A program made the translations under genes and the position numbers. Below, piece after piece: positions 35,375 through 43,454 of a stretch of 62,843 nt of DNA (the first letter of the stretch is position 1; each line of letters opens with the position of its first letter). The DNA comes from CAYSDH01 sp964429805 (GTDB lineage Bacteria; Bacteroidota; Bacteroidia; Flavobacteriales_D; JABDKJ01): NCBI GenBank assembly GCA_964429805.1, contig CAYSDH010000011.1, positions 1-62,843 of the forward strand, given 5' to 3'. A model generated the notes under the pieces. The model did not search any database and had not been told where the DNA came from. It was given only the letters and a program-made list of their open reading frames with translations.

Positions 35375-35785
35375 ATGACCGAAGACTATCAGGAACGACT
35401 TTCGCAGCTTGCCATGCTTATCTATGTCAGTCAAATAGACGGAGAGGTAGATGATGAAGAGCAAGCCTTGGTAGACACCATGGCTGAGCGCCTGGAGATT
35501 AAGGAAGATGACAAGCACCTGCTCATGACAGGAGAACTGGTGGTCAAACTACATGTGCCTTCCTCAGAATGGGAGCGGGTAGAAAATTTTCATCTCTGCA
35601 TGATGATGAGCAGTATCAGCGGAGAGTTTGATTCTCAGGAGGCGCTGTTCTGCAAGAGACTAGGCCTCAAAATGGGCGTGCGTGATGAGGTGATGAATAA
35701 AGTAATCACACTTTTTCGTCAGTACCATCCAGATGCAGTTCCTGTCCAGGAGTTGAAGAGAGTGTATCAGATTGGACATAATTGA
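35375..35785 (+). CDS. TerB-like tellurite resistance domain protein
   Basis: 136 residues from the ATG at 35375; an upstream in-frame extension would overlap the alkD-like gene and is rejected. An all-helical TerB-like fold with acidic metal-binding loops: LAMLIYVSQIDGEVDDEEQA and MMSSISGEFDSQEALFC (two DGE/GEFD loops at equivalent places in the two halves). Function unknown. It lies 25 bases after alkD and 7 bases before the SGNH-like gene. Confidence 0.75.
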   Translation: MTEDYQERLSQLAMLIYVSQIDGEVDDEEQALVDTMAERLEIKEDDKHLLMTGELVVKLHVPSSEWERVENFHLCMMMSSISGEFDSQEALFCKRLGLKMGVRDEVMNKVITLFRQYHPDAVPVQELKRVYQIGHN

Positions 35786-35792
35786 GCGATAG

Positions 35793-36722
35793 ATGACTCT
35801 CCTTAAAAAGGCTCTGATTTTCCTCATCCTCGCGCTTCTTTTCTACACACTTATTTTTCTAGCCCTTGCCAATGTGCAGCTTCGTGGCTCTAGGCTAGTC
35901 TATTTCTTTGATGAGAATCTGGCTCCAAAGGGAACCATGTATCGCGCATATCAAGACAAGCTGAGCAATGGGCCTTTTGATGCCATGGTGTTTGGCTCTA
36001 GTCACGCTTTTCGTGGTTATGATCCGCGCATTTTTGAAGAGCAGGGTGGCATAAATCTCTTTAACTGCGGCACCACGGCTCAGTCCATGCCTAATACCTA
36101 TCACTACTTGAAGTCGCAGTATGCAGAGATGCCTACAGACTTGGTCATTTTAGATGTATTCGTTGACATTTTTGAGTACAAGAAGATCGAGTCGAGCATC
36201 ATGATTGTCAGAAATACCGAGAGCGATGCGCTCGCCTGGGACATTTTCAACGATGAAAAAGACGTGCGATTGCTAAACATGATGGCCGCGCGTTACTTAG
36301 TTTTTGAGGACACGACTTACTACCGCAATCCGCAGTATGTTAAGAATGGCTACATCTCAAAGTCGGCCACTATGAAGACGCCTGCTGCTGAGAAGTACAG
36401 AAAATTTGAGGCCGATGAGCGGGCTGTTGAGCGTTTCAGACAGTTGCTAGACTATGCCAAGTCGGTAAATATGAATCTTGTCTTGGTCAATCAACCCAGA
36501 CCAGCAGAGACTAACGCTAAGAATAACGAGGAGTTTAGCGCCTTTATCAGAAAAGAGCTCTCGGCTTACGGTTTTCCCTTTTTAGATTACTCCATGAACC
36601 ATAGGCTTAAGACGAGTGAGTCGTTTTATGACTTGGGGCACATGAACCAGCATGGAGTAGACAGTTTTAACGCCATCTTGCTTGACGATTTAAAGTCAGC
36701 GACTTATTTAAAAGCGAGATAA
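35793..36722 (+). CDS. SGNH-like protein, partner of MBOAT O-acyltransferase
   Basis: 309 residues with an N-terminal membrane anchor (ALIFLILALLFYTLIFLALA) and a periplasmic domain. The nucleophile block is DAMVFGSSHAFRGYDPR (GSSH, Ser in place of GDS) and the Asp/His block is FYDLGHMNQHG (DxxH). This layout resembles AlgJ/AlgX/DltD-like proteins that finish O-acetylation of exported glycans. It is followed two bases later by the MBOAT gene, which fits a pair in which MBOAT passes the acyl group across the membrane and this protein transfers it. Confidence 0.78.
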   Translation: MTLLKKALIFLILALLFYTLIFLALANVQLRGSRLVYFFDENLAPKGTMYRAYQDKLSNGPFDAMVFGSSHAFRGYDPRIFEEQGGINLFNCGTTAQSMPNTYHYLKSQYAEMPTDLVILDVFVDIFEYKKIESSIMIVRNTESDALAWDIFNDEKDVRLLNMMAARYLVFEDTTYYRNPQYVKNGYISKSATMKTPAAEKYRKFEADERAVERFRQLLDYAKSVNMNLVLVNQPRPAETNAKNNEEFSAFIRKELSAYGFPFLDYSMNHRLKTSESFYDLGHMNQHGVDSFNAILLDDLKSATYLKAR

Positions 36723-36723
36723 T

Positions 36724-38169
36724 ATGCTGTTTAACTCGCTCGAATTCTTAATCTTTTTTCCGGCCGTAGTTGCCGCATATTATCTCTTGCCGCACAAGTA
36801 CCGCTGGGTGCTTCTTCTTGCCGCCAGTTATTACTTCTACATGGCTTGGAAGGCTGTGTATATCGTGCTAATTCTATTCAGCACGGTGGTAGACTACCTG
36901 ATTTCTCAGCGTTTGGGGAGCGAAGAGTCTGAGCCAAATAGGAAGAAACTGCTCTGGCTATCTCTGTTCACTAACCTCGGGCTGCTGGCTTTTTTCAAGT
37001 ACTTCAACTTTTTTCAGTCTAACGTCAATGTGTTGCTCGGGGATTTGGGCTTGGAATACATGATTCCGGCATCAACTTTTTTGTTGCCGATGGGTATTTC
37101 CTTCTACACTTTTCAGACCATGGCCTACACTGTAGATGTCTACAATAGGAAGATTGAGCCAGAAAAGCATCCCGGTTATTTTGCCCTGTACGTCACCTAC
37201 TTCCCTCAGCTGGTGGCTGGCCCCATCGAACGGGCGCAGAATCTTCTTCATCAATTTCGCCTCACGCAGTCCTTTGATCAGGCGAGGGTAGTGGAGGGGC
37301 TTCAGCAGATGCTCTGGGGATTCTTCAAGAAAATGGTAATTGCAGATCGTGTGTCTGCTGCTGTGACGCTAGCCTATGCTGACCCGGCTAGCATGGACGG
37401 GCTGTCCTTGCTTCTGGCTACTTATCTCTTTGCCTTTCAAATCTATTGTGATTTCTCAGGTTACTCAGACATTGCCATTGGCGCATCTAAAGTCCTGGGC
37501 ATTAAACTGATGGATAACTTCCGCACGCCCTATCTGTCGAGCAATATCTCGGAGTTCTGGAATCGTTGGCACATTAGCCTGTCCACGTGGTTTAGAGATT
37601 ATCTATACATCCCTCTCGGAGGAAATAGAGTAGTGAAGTGGAGATGGTATTATAACTTAATGCTCGTTTTTCTAGTCAGTGGATTTTGGCATGGCGCTAA
37701 TTGGACGTTTATCGTCTGGGGTTTTCTGCATGGCTCATATTTAGTGTTGGCCATTTGGTTTAAGAAGTTTAACGAAGGCCTCAGTTCAGCGCTGCGCTTA
37801 AATAAGAACCTGAAGATTAAGCGAGGCATTAATATGTTTATCACCTTTCATTTGGCTGTGCTGGCCTGGATTTACTTCCGCGCAGAAAATGTGGGAGAGG
37901 GGAATATCGTCTTGCAGAAAATCTTGAGTTTCGACTATTCTGCCTCCGCTTTGAAGGCCTTTTTCCAAGCCTATGGAATGAATAAATTACTTGGTATCAT
38001 GGCGCTGGTGATCTTCTTTGTGATCATCGATCCCTTTATGGATCGCGTTATTAAGCAGCGGATGAGTATGCCAACTTGGGCAAAGTACATTGTGTATCCA
38101 GTCCTTGCGGCACTGATTCTTCTAGCAGGAAGTTTTGGAAAGGTTGACTTTATCTACTTCCAGTTTTAA
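36724..38169 (+). CDS. MBOAT family O-acyltransferase
   Basis: 481 residues, about 11 transmembrane helices. MBOAT hallmarks: LEFLIFFPAVVAAYYLLPHK, LLPMGISFYTFQTMAYTVDV, YFPQLVAGPIERAQNLLHQF, FWNRWHISLSTWFRDYLYIP and the catalytic His in VSGFWHGANWTFIVWG. It belongs to the AlgI-like branch that moves acetyl groups to the periplasmic side for polysaccharide O-acetylation. It forms a unit with the SGNH-like gene upstream and converges on yqgE, nine bases apart. Confidence 0.95.
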   Translation: MLFNSLEFLIFFPAVVAAYYLLPHKYRWVLLLAASYYFYMAWKAVYIVLILFSTVVDYLISQRLGSEESEPNRKKLLWLSLFTNLGLLAFFKYFNFFQSNVNVLLGDLGLEYMIPASTFLLPMGISFYTFQTMAYTVDVYNRKIEPEKHPGYFALYVTYFPQLVAGPIERAQNLLHQFRLTQSFDQARVVEGLQQMLWGFFKKMVIADRVSAAVTLAYADPASMDGLSLLLATYLFAFQIYCDFSGYSDIAIGASKVLGIKLMDNFRTPYLSSNISEFWNRWHISLSTWFRDYLYIPLGGNRVVKWRWYYNLMLVFLVSGFWHGANWTFIVWGFLHGSYLVLAIWFKKFNEGLSSALRLNKNLKIKRGINMFITFHLAVLAWIYFRAENVGEGNIVLQKILSFDYSASALKAFFQAYGMNKLLGIMALVIFFVIIDPFMDRVIKQRMSMPTWAKYIVYPVLAALILLAGSFGKVDFIYFQF

Positions 38170-38177
38170 GGAAGGGA

Positions 38178-38753
38178 TTAGTTAAGCGAAGGGTCTTCAG
38201 GAAAATTAGCCAAGTGGTCAAATCCTTTACCAAGCGACTTAATTGTGGCCGACCATAATTTGTCTTCATCAGTATCCATGAGGTCTACACCGCCAATTGG
38301 CGCTACCAACCACGACTTTTCGTCAAGTTCCTCATTGAGCTGATTTTCTGACCAACCGCTGTATCCTATAAAAAACCGGACTTGCTCTGAGCCGATAAGC
38401 TTGTTCTCAATCTTGTCTCTCAACAAGTCAAAGTGACCACCAAGAAAGACGCCCTTCACTACTTCTGTGCTTCCCTCTATCTGGTCTCCGAGCGTATGAA
38501 GAAAAAAGAGGTTTGAGTTTTGCACTGGCCCGCCCACACTGATGCGTGTGTCCATGACAGGAAAATCAGCCATGATCTCATCTATACCGATATCGATATA
38601 CCTGTTAAGCACAAAGCCAAAAGATCCTTCTTCATTATGCTCACAGAGCAGCACAACGGTGCGTTTGAAGTAAGGGTCCTTCAAAAATGGCTCTGAAATC
38701 AGCAGTCTTCCGCGCTTGGGTTCGAGTTTGTTTTCTGGCTGAAACTCAATCAT
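38178..38753 (-). CDS. YqgE/AlgH family protein
   Basis: About 191 residues starting at MIEFQPENKLEPKRG; an earlier TTG start at 38771 is less likely. YqgE signatures: GRLLISEPFLKDPYFKRTVV, LCEHNEEGSFGFVLNR, VGGPVQNSNLFFLHT, VFLGGHFDLLRDKI and RFFIGYSGWSENQLNEEL. A conserved cytoplasmic protein; the AlgH name comes from alginate regulation in Pseudomonas, but the biochemical role is unclear. Divergent from pdxH. Confidence 0.93.
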   Translation of the reverse strand: MIEFQPENKLEPKRGRLLISEPFLKDPYFKRTVVLLCEHNEEGSFGFVLNRYIDIGIDEIMADFPVMDTRISVGGPVQNSNLFFLHTLGDQIEGSTEVVKGVFLGGHFDLLRDKIENKLIGSEQVRFFIGYSGWSENQLNEELDEKSWLVAPIGGVDLMDTDEDKLWSATIKSLGKGFDHLANFPEDPSLN

Positions 38754-38923
38754 GTTATGAATGTATGTCAACTAGTTGTCTGTTACAATGGCTCATGAAA
38801 AAATATACACAAGTCGCTCGGTGAACATCTGAATTGAATCTGAAGACGCTGAGCATATGTCTGAACCTTTCTATAAAAACGCGAAAGCACTAGCGGATAT
38901 TGAGTCTTGACTATCTTTGAGCC

Positions 38924-39577
38924 ATGAGTGATGATATCCGCAAATTCATTAATCAAGACAGAAGAGATTTTGAGCATGAGGGTGTGCTGCTTGCTGACTT
39001 TAAAGCCCACCCGGTGGCTCAGTTTGAGTCGTGGATGCAAGAGGCGAAAGAGGCCAAAGTCTTAGACCCTTATGCCATGTGTCTTTCTACCATCGGTCTT
39101 GATGGTTTTCCAAAATCAAGAATGGTCTATTTGAGAGATTTGATTGAGGGCAGTTTTGTGTTTTACACGAATTACAGCAGTCATAAAGGTGCCGAGTTGG
39201 ATGCACGGGCAGAGGCTGCCTTAAACTTTCACTGGTCGACTCAAGATAGGCAAGTGAGGGTAGAGGGCATTGTGAAGCGAGTGAGTGAAGAGGTTTCTGA
39301 TGCTTACTTTAAACAGCGTCCGCGTATGAGTCAGTTAGGCGCATGGGCTTCTGAGCAGAGCACAGTGATACGTGGACGAGAAGATCTGAAGTCTCGTTTG
39401 GCTGAGGTAACAAAGAAGTTTGAAGGAAAAGAAGTGAGTCGTCCGCCTTTCTGGGGTGGGTATGCACTCACACCGGTGAGGTTTGAGTTTTTTCAAGGAA
39501 GAAAAAGCCGTTTGCATGACAGGATAGTCTATCAGCATAGCGCTGATGAGTGGAAGCTGTCTAGAGTTTCGCCATAA
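38924..39577 (+). CDS. pdxH: Pyridoxamine 5'-phosphate oxidase
   Basis: 217 residues, normal PdxH length. Seen: AMCLSTIGLDGFPKSRMVYL, FVFYTNYSSHKGAELDA, LNFHWSTQDRQVRVEG (FMN-binding RQVRVEG), YFKQRPRMSQLGAWASEQS, PPFWGGYALTPVRFEFFQGR and SRLHDRIVYQ. Oxidises PNP/PMP to pyridoxal 5'-phosphate. TATCTTTG at 38912-38919 fits the -7 consensus but lies only four bases before the ATG, so the mRNA could be nearly leaderless if that element is used. Confidence 0.96.
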   Translation: MSDDIRKFINQDRRDFEHEGVLLADFKAHPVAQFESWMQEAKEAKVLDPYAMCLSTIGLDGFPKSRMVYLRDLIEGSFVFYTNYSSHKGAELDARAEAALNFHWSTQDRQVRVEGIVKRVSEEVSDAYFKQRPRMSQLGAWASEQSTVIRGREDLKSRLAEVTKKFEGKEVSRPPFWGGYALTPVRFEFFQGRKSRLHDRIVYQHSADEWKLSRVSP

Positions 39578-39579
39578 AA

Positions 39580-39614
39580 AAATCCCTCTCGTCATAGACA
39601 AGAGGGATTTCAAT
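39580..39614. terminator. Terminator between convergent pdxH and THX genes
   Basis: AAATCCCTCT (39580-39589) pairs with AGAGGGATTT (39601-39610). The T-rich side on the plus strand is ATTTCAATTCTTTT; the minus strand shows TTTTTTT. It can serve both genes. Confidence 0.75.
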
Positions 39615-39634
39615 TCTTTTCGAGAAGGGTAGAA

Positions 39635-40114
39635 TTACTTCTTCTTACCTCCGTCTAGTTCATCTTGAAGCTTTTCTAGCTCATCCCATTTACCATCAGC
39701 GGCAAGTTTTGCCTGCTCTGGCCATGTATCTGGAACGTGATTACCTCTCACATCTTTGATGATATCAGCAATCTTAGTTGTGTCAGACTTAGAAAGGTCT
39801 TCAAAAGTGACTATCCCAGCCTCAACGAGTGTAGAAGCGATNNNNNNNNNNNNNNNNNNNNNNNNNGCCTCCACTTTTTCAGCCACTGGTGCTGCTACTG
39901 GAGTTTCTTCCACAACTGGTGCTGCTTTTGCAGCAGGAGCTGGTTTAGGAGCAGCCTTCTTTTTAGGTGCCTTTGGCTTTGGTGGTTCTGCCACTACTGT
40001 GGCCGCTTTAGCTACTGTGAGTGCTCCGCGTCCTTTGTCCGTTCTTGGACGAGATACGCCCCACGTTTTGCGAACTCTTTTGCCTTTTTTGGTTCTTTGA
40101 TCTCCTTTACCCAT
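39635..40114 (-). CDS. 30S ribosomal protein THX fused to a C-terminal helix-hairpin-helix-like domain
   Basis: The first 27 residues (MGKGDQRTKKGKRVRKTWGV, then SRP) are the small ribosomal protein THX (bTHX), normally 25-50 residues. A Lys/Ala/Pro linker follows (about residues 35-80). The C-terminal domain begins around IASTLVEAGIVTFEDLSKSD and ends TWPEQAKLAADGKWDELEKL. That pattern matches, from memory, the helix-hairpin-helix-like extension of Bacteroidota ribosomal protein L21. Twenty-five N replace the residues just before IASTL, where such domains carry a GIGPK hairpin. The protein should sit in the small subunit, with the extension probably contacting nucleic acid. Confidence 0.75.
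   Translation of the reverse strand: MGKGDQRTKKGKRVRKTWGVSRPRTDKGRGALTVAKAATVVAEPPKPKAPKKKAAPKPAPAAKAAPVVEETPVAAPVAEKVEXXXXXXXXXIASTLVEAGIVTFEDLSKSDTTKIADIIKDVRGNHVPDTWPEQAKLAADGKWDELEKLQDELDGGKKK
39842..39866. other. Assembly gap (25 N)
   Basis: Twenty-five N inside the THX-fusion gene, between the Ala/Pro/Lys linker and the C-terminal domain. Flanking frames agree if the length is correct, but this is unverified. Confidence 0.99.
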
Positions 40115-40150
40115 TTCTATAAGTCGTTTCGTCTATTTTTTTAAGGAGTG

Positions 40151-40158
40151 CAAATATA
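40151..40158 (-). promoter_or_regulatory. Predicted Bacteroidota -7 element for the THX-fusion gene
   Basis: On the minus strand TATATTTG (TAnnTTTG), 36 bases before the ATG at 40114. No exact -33 TTTG at the expected spacing. Confidence 0.45.
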
Positions 40159-40180
40159 GGAAAAAAGCCTCCTATGACAC

Positions 40181-40834
40181 TCATTCAGACAACCTTGCAA
40201 TGATTCCTTCGCTGCCTCTGACGCTGCGCTTCAGCCAAGACAAGTAGAGCTCCTTCTTTTCATCCTCGCTTAAACGCCAGTTCACTGCGCTATTGCGCAG
40301 TTTCCATGTGAGGTGATGCAAGATGATAGCAGCCGATACAGAGATGTTAAAACTCTCAGTAAAACCCACCATCGGTATTTTGATATTCTTATCAGCGGCA
40401 GCCATCGCTTCTTCTGATAGTCCTGGCCCTTCCGTTCCAAACAACAAGGCGATGGGCCTTTCAATGTCCAAGTCTTCTAGGCTGCCTTCTTCTGCATGCG
40501 GACTAGTCCCTATAATGAGGTATCCTTCTGATTTTAATTTCTTGATGCACGAGAGTGTGTTTTGCTGTTGCTCATTATACTTGTGCAGATTGAGCCACTT
40601 GGAGCTTCCGAGTGAGACATTAGAGCTCACAGTGTATTTGTGCCTATTCTCTATTATATGGACATCTTGCACACCAAAGCAGTCGCAGGTGCGGAGCACG
40701 GCACTTGCATTATGCGGCTGATAGATATCTTCCAGCACCACGGTAATCTGTTTTGTTCTCGACTCGAGTACTTCCTGCAACGCTTTTTTGCGCTCAGGGG
40801 TCATGGCTTTTTCTAATGCGCTGACAATATCCAT
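40181..40834 (-). CDS. trmH: tRNA (guanosine(18)-2'-O)-methyltransferase TrmH
   Basis: 217 residues. SpoU/TrmH trefoil-knot motifs: VVLEDIYQPHNASAVLRTCD (motif 1, with Asn and Arg of the active site), ALLFGTEGPGLSEEA (motif 2) and IPMVGFTESFNISVSAAIIL (motif 3). The N-terminal MTPERKKALQEVLESRTKQI fits TrmH rather than RlmB. Methylates G18 of tRNA using S-adenosylmethionine. Between the THX gene and the HU terminator on the same strand. Confidence 0.93.
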   Translation of the reverse strand: MDIVSALEKAMTPERKKALQEVLESRTKQITVVLEDIYQPHNASAVLRTCDCFGVQDVHIIENRHKYTVSSNVSLGSSKWLNLHKYNEQQQNTLSCIKKLKSEGYLIIGTSPHAEEGSLEDLDIERPIALLFGTEGPGLSEEAMAAADKNIKIPMVGFTESFNISVSAAIILHHLTWKLRNSAVNWRLSEDEKKELYLSWLKRSVRGSEGIIARLSE

Positions 40835-40848
40835 GTGTAGATGCTCTT

Positions 40849-40889
40849 AAAAATAAAAAGGGCTATCACGAACAAGTCGTAATAGCCCT
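40849..40889 (-). terminator. Rho-independent terminator of the HU gene
   Basis: Minus-strand reading: GGGCTAT...ACGA loop TCGT...ATAGCCC followed by TTTTTATTTTT. It lies 20 bases after the HU stop. Confidence 0.82.
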
Positions 40890-40909
40890 CCATTTTGAAA
40901 TGAAAAGTC

Positions 40910-41179
40910 TCAGACTTTCTTTGCAAGATCAGCTCCTGGCTTGAACTTAACAACGTTCTTCGCCTTGATCTGGATCTCTTTTCCAGTCTGTGGGTTTCTT
41001 CCTTTTCTAGCCTTTCTCTTTGTTACTGAGAAAGAACCGAATCCGATCAACGAAAGACGATCACCTTTCTTAAGGCACTTAGTTGTGTTACCGATGAAAG
41101 AATCAAGACATCTTTTAGCGTCAGCTTTAGAAATCCCAGCGTCAGATGCCATAGCATCGATCAATTCTGCTTTATTCAT
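40910..41179 (-). CDS. HU family DNA-binding protein
   Basis: 89 residues, standard length. Seen: MNKAELIDAMASDAGISKAD, then RLSLIGFGSFSVTKRKARKG, RNPQTGKEIQIKAKNVVKFK (the DNA-intercalating RNPQTG arm) and the C-terminal PGADLAKKV. A nucleoid protein that bends DNA. It is a single transcription unit with a well-formed promoter upstream and a hairpin terminator downstream. Confidence 0.97.
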   Translation of the reverse strand: MNKAELIDAMASDAGISKADAKRCLDSFIGNTTKCLKKGDRLSLIGFGSFSVTKRKARKGRNPQTGKEIQIKAKNVVKFKPGADLAKKV

Positions 41180-41222
41180 TTTATTAAATTTTAAGTTAAA
41201 CGATTTATTATCTTAACGGGAA

Positions 41223-41252
41223 CAAATATATGTGAAATGCCGCGTCAGCAAA
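41223..41252 (-). promoter_or_regulatory. Predicted promoter of the HU gene (-33 TTTG, -7 TATATTTG)
   Basis: On the minus strand TTTG (41252-41249) is followed after 18 bases by TATATTTG (41230-41223), matching the Bacteroidota TTTG / TAnnTTTG promoter. The start codon lies 43 bases downstream. Confidence 0.7.
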
Positions 41253-41377
41253 GGGATAGGGGGCGTTTTGGGCCATTTTGTTGAAAAGTAGGTCGATTTG
41301 TTAATAAACCCAGTCTAAATGCCCGCCTGACAAGGCTTTCAGGCTCTTTTTAAGGAACTAATAGTTGTTAGATCTAA

Positions 41378-42337
41378 TCAGCTAAAAATTGCCCCGTTTT
41401 CAATCAATTTTCCGTTCAAAATATCACGGATTTCCATGCGCCTTTTTCCCGGCAATTGCATGGATAGAATTTCAATATCAAAGTCCTTGGTGCCCACCTT
41501 CAAAAAACTCTTGAAATCTGTCTCAGAATGCCCCACATCTAGTTCGCGTGTTTCTAGAATTCTTAATTCAAAGACTTTTGTGGTAACAGCTTGTATATCA
41601 GTGTTTTGAAGCTCGCTGGTAGCAGCTGGGTATGGAGACATACCGCGAACCAAATTTCGTATTTCCTCTGCAGGCCTTGACCAGTCTATCTTTCTGTGTT
41701 CTGAGAAGATTTTTGGTGCCTTTTTTAGCTCATTGGAATCCTCTACTTTTTGGGCCTGCGGATTGGCTTTTCCATCGGAGATTAGACCAATAGTTTTCAC
41801 ACACAGCACAGCGCCCAGAATCATCAATTTATCATGTAAATCACCCGCAGAGTCGTCTTTTTCGATTTTTACGGACATAGAACCGATGATTTCACCGGTG
41901 TCTATCTTCTCATCAATGAAGAATGTAGTGACTCCACTGCGCTCATCGCCATTGATAATGGCCCAATTTATGGGCGCGGCACCTCTGTAATCAGGTAGTA
42001 ATGAGGCGTGTACGTTAAAAGTGCCAAGTCTAGGCATGGACCATACAGCCTTGGGTAACATGCGAAAAGCGACAACAACGAATAAATCTGCTCCAAGCGC
42101 CAAAAGATCAGATTGAAACTCTTCTGCCTTCAGATTAGTGGGCTGCATTAAGGTTAAGTCTTCTTGCTCAGCATACTGTTTTACAGCTGAAGAGCGCATT
42201 TTCTTTCCTCTACCTGCCGGTTTATCTGCTGTGGTGATGACACCGACAACGCTATGTTCTGACTCATGAATGGCGCGCAGACTTGCTACAGCAAAATCAG
42301 GCGTGCCCATGAAAACGATATTGAGTGGCTTTGACAT
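41378..42337 (-). CDS. fmt: Methionyl-tRNA formyltransferase
   Basis: About 319 residues from the ATG at 42337 (MSKPLNIVFMGTPDFAVASL); an in-frame TTG seven codons earlier is rejected. Family motifs: FMGTPDFAV, FNVHASLLPDYRGAAPINWA (formyl-THF site, HxSLLPxxRG), FFIDEKIDTGEIIGS, and the C-terminal domain starting near ADEL/QLPGKRRMEIRDIL. Formylates initiator Met-tRNA using 10-formyl-tetrahydrofolate. Monocistronic. Confidence 0.96.
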   Translation of the reverse strand: MSKPLNIVFMGTPDFAVASLRAIHESEHSVVGVITTADKPAGRGKKMRSSAVKQYAEQEDLTLMQPTNLKAEEFQSDLLALGADLFVVVAFRMLPKAVWSMPRLGTFNVHASLLPDYRGAAPINWAIINGDERSGVTTFFIDEKIDTGEIIGSMSVKIEKDDSAGDLHDKLMILGAVLCVKTIGLISDGKANPQAQKVEDSNELKKAPKIFSEHRKIDWSRPAEEIRNLVRGMSPYPAATSELQNTDIQAVTTKVFELRILETRELDVGHSETDFKSFLKVGTKDFDIEILSMQLPGKRRMEIRDILNGKLIENGAIFS

Positions 42338-42414
42338 TGGGGTGCCAAATATGGTCAATTCAAGGCTTTTACTCTCAACAAAAACTTTTTAAGAATCTAC
42401 TTCGTATATATAGT

Positions 42415-42552
42415 ATGCGCAACGCAGAGCCTGTATATACTGACAAAGAGCTTCGTAATGTGAGTGAACAAGACACGCGAGTGTTTTCAAAACTTTCGGT
42501 TTGTTTACTTACTACACTCATTCTGATGATGATTATTGGTCTGTATATCTAG
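42415..42552 (+). CDS. Possible small membrane protein (45 aa)
   Basis: A 45-codon frame from the ATG at 42415. A polar N-terminus (MRNAEPVYTDKELRNVSEQD) is followed by one strong transmembrane helix (LSVCLLTTLILMMIIGLYI) at the end. This is a common small-protein layout, but no homologue is known to me. Divergent from fmt, whose start is 78 bases away. Confidence 0.35.
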   Translation: MRNAEPVYTDKELRNVSEQDTRVFSKLSVCLLTTLILMMIIGLYI

Positions 42553-42618
42553 ACCTCTTCTAACTTCTTCCTTCCAGACTAGAGTAAGCCCGTCTGTGCA
42601 CATTCGCAGATATCAGGC

Positions 42619-43341
42619 TTAATACTCAATCGGAAATTCTGTGCGGCCAAAGGTCGAAAGTAACTTGCGCTCCACATTTCGAACTTTCATTTTCATAGGA
42701 TGCCTCGACAAGGAGCCGCCATAAGAACCTGATATTCCTTCTAGCTCGGGGTTGAGCGGGAAGAGTGCTGTTTTCAAGGTTTTGTCTGTGCTCAATTCTT
42801 CATACAAGACATGTTCTATAAAACGTCCTTTAGAATCGTCAGCACTGAGGAAAAGGCCACTGATGTTTTGCTTGTAAAACTCGGTCTCGCAACAAAACAC
42901 GCCAGTGATCGCTACTCTCATGCGGGCGTGCATGTCAACCATCATCTGTTCTGAACAGTTTTCCCAGGCGCTTAATATGTGTGGGATATTCTTGAGCAGA
43001 TAGCGACCAGATATTTTGAGAAAGCAACTAAAGTCTGGTTGTCGCTTTTCAAAAAAGCGGTCAATCATTTCAAATTCTTGATAACCCTTGCCCCGGTCAA
43101 AGCCCTTCGATAGAGGGAATCGATGGACTGTAACCAGTGCATGAGACACGGCCGTGGCCAGTTCAGGGACTGACTCCATGTCAAAGTCTGAGTTTTCTAA
43201 AAAGTGAACCGGTAATCCGTAAAGTGAGCAGTGGTTAAGTACCGCTGCATATTCCTTGGCTCTTAGCTCTGGTGTGCTTTGTGAGACAAGTATTGTATTG
43301 GGTTTTACCGTACCGGTCAAAATGATTGCGGTGCGTTTCAT
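42619..43341 (-). CDS. Hypothetical protein, possibly glycosyltransferase-like
   Basis: 240 residues, no signal peptide. Seen: AIILTGTVKPNTILVSQSTP, CSLYGLPVHFLENSDFDMES, GFDRGKGYQEFEMIDRFF and CFLKISGRYLLKNIPHILSA. The pattern of a short beta strand, an ENS motif, GKGYQE and KISGRYL resembles GT-A-type enzymes of polysaccharide loci, but I cannot assign a family. It is divergent from the sulfotransferase, 113 bases apart, so both may serve surface-molecule modification. Confidence 0.55.
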   Translation of the reverse strand: MKRTAIILTGTVKPNTILVSQSTPELRAKEYAAVLNHCSLYGLPVHFLENSDFDMESVPELATAVSHALVTVHRFPLSKGFDRGKGYQEFEMIDRFFEKRQPDFSCFLKISGRYLLKNIPHILSAWENCSEQMMVDMHARMRVAITGVFCCETEFYKQNISGLFLSADDSKGRFIEHVLYEELSTDKTLKTALFPLNPELEGISGSYGGSLSRHPMKMKVRNVERKLLSTFGRTEFPIEY

Positions 43342-43454
43342 AGCGATTCAAAATTACTCATAGATTCCACCATCAGAGGACTTGATATCAACGATCAGCC
43401 CAATGGTCAATATGCTTGGTTAGATTTGCTTTAAATCACGATGAAGCGAAGATT

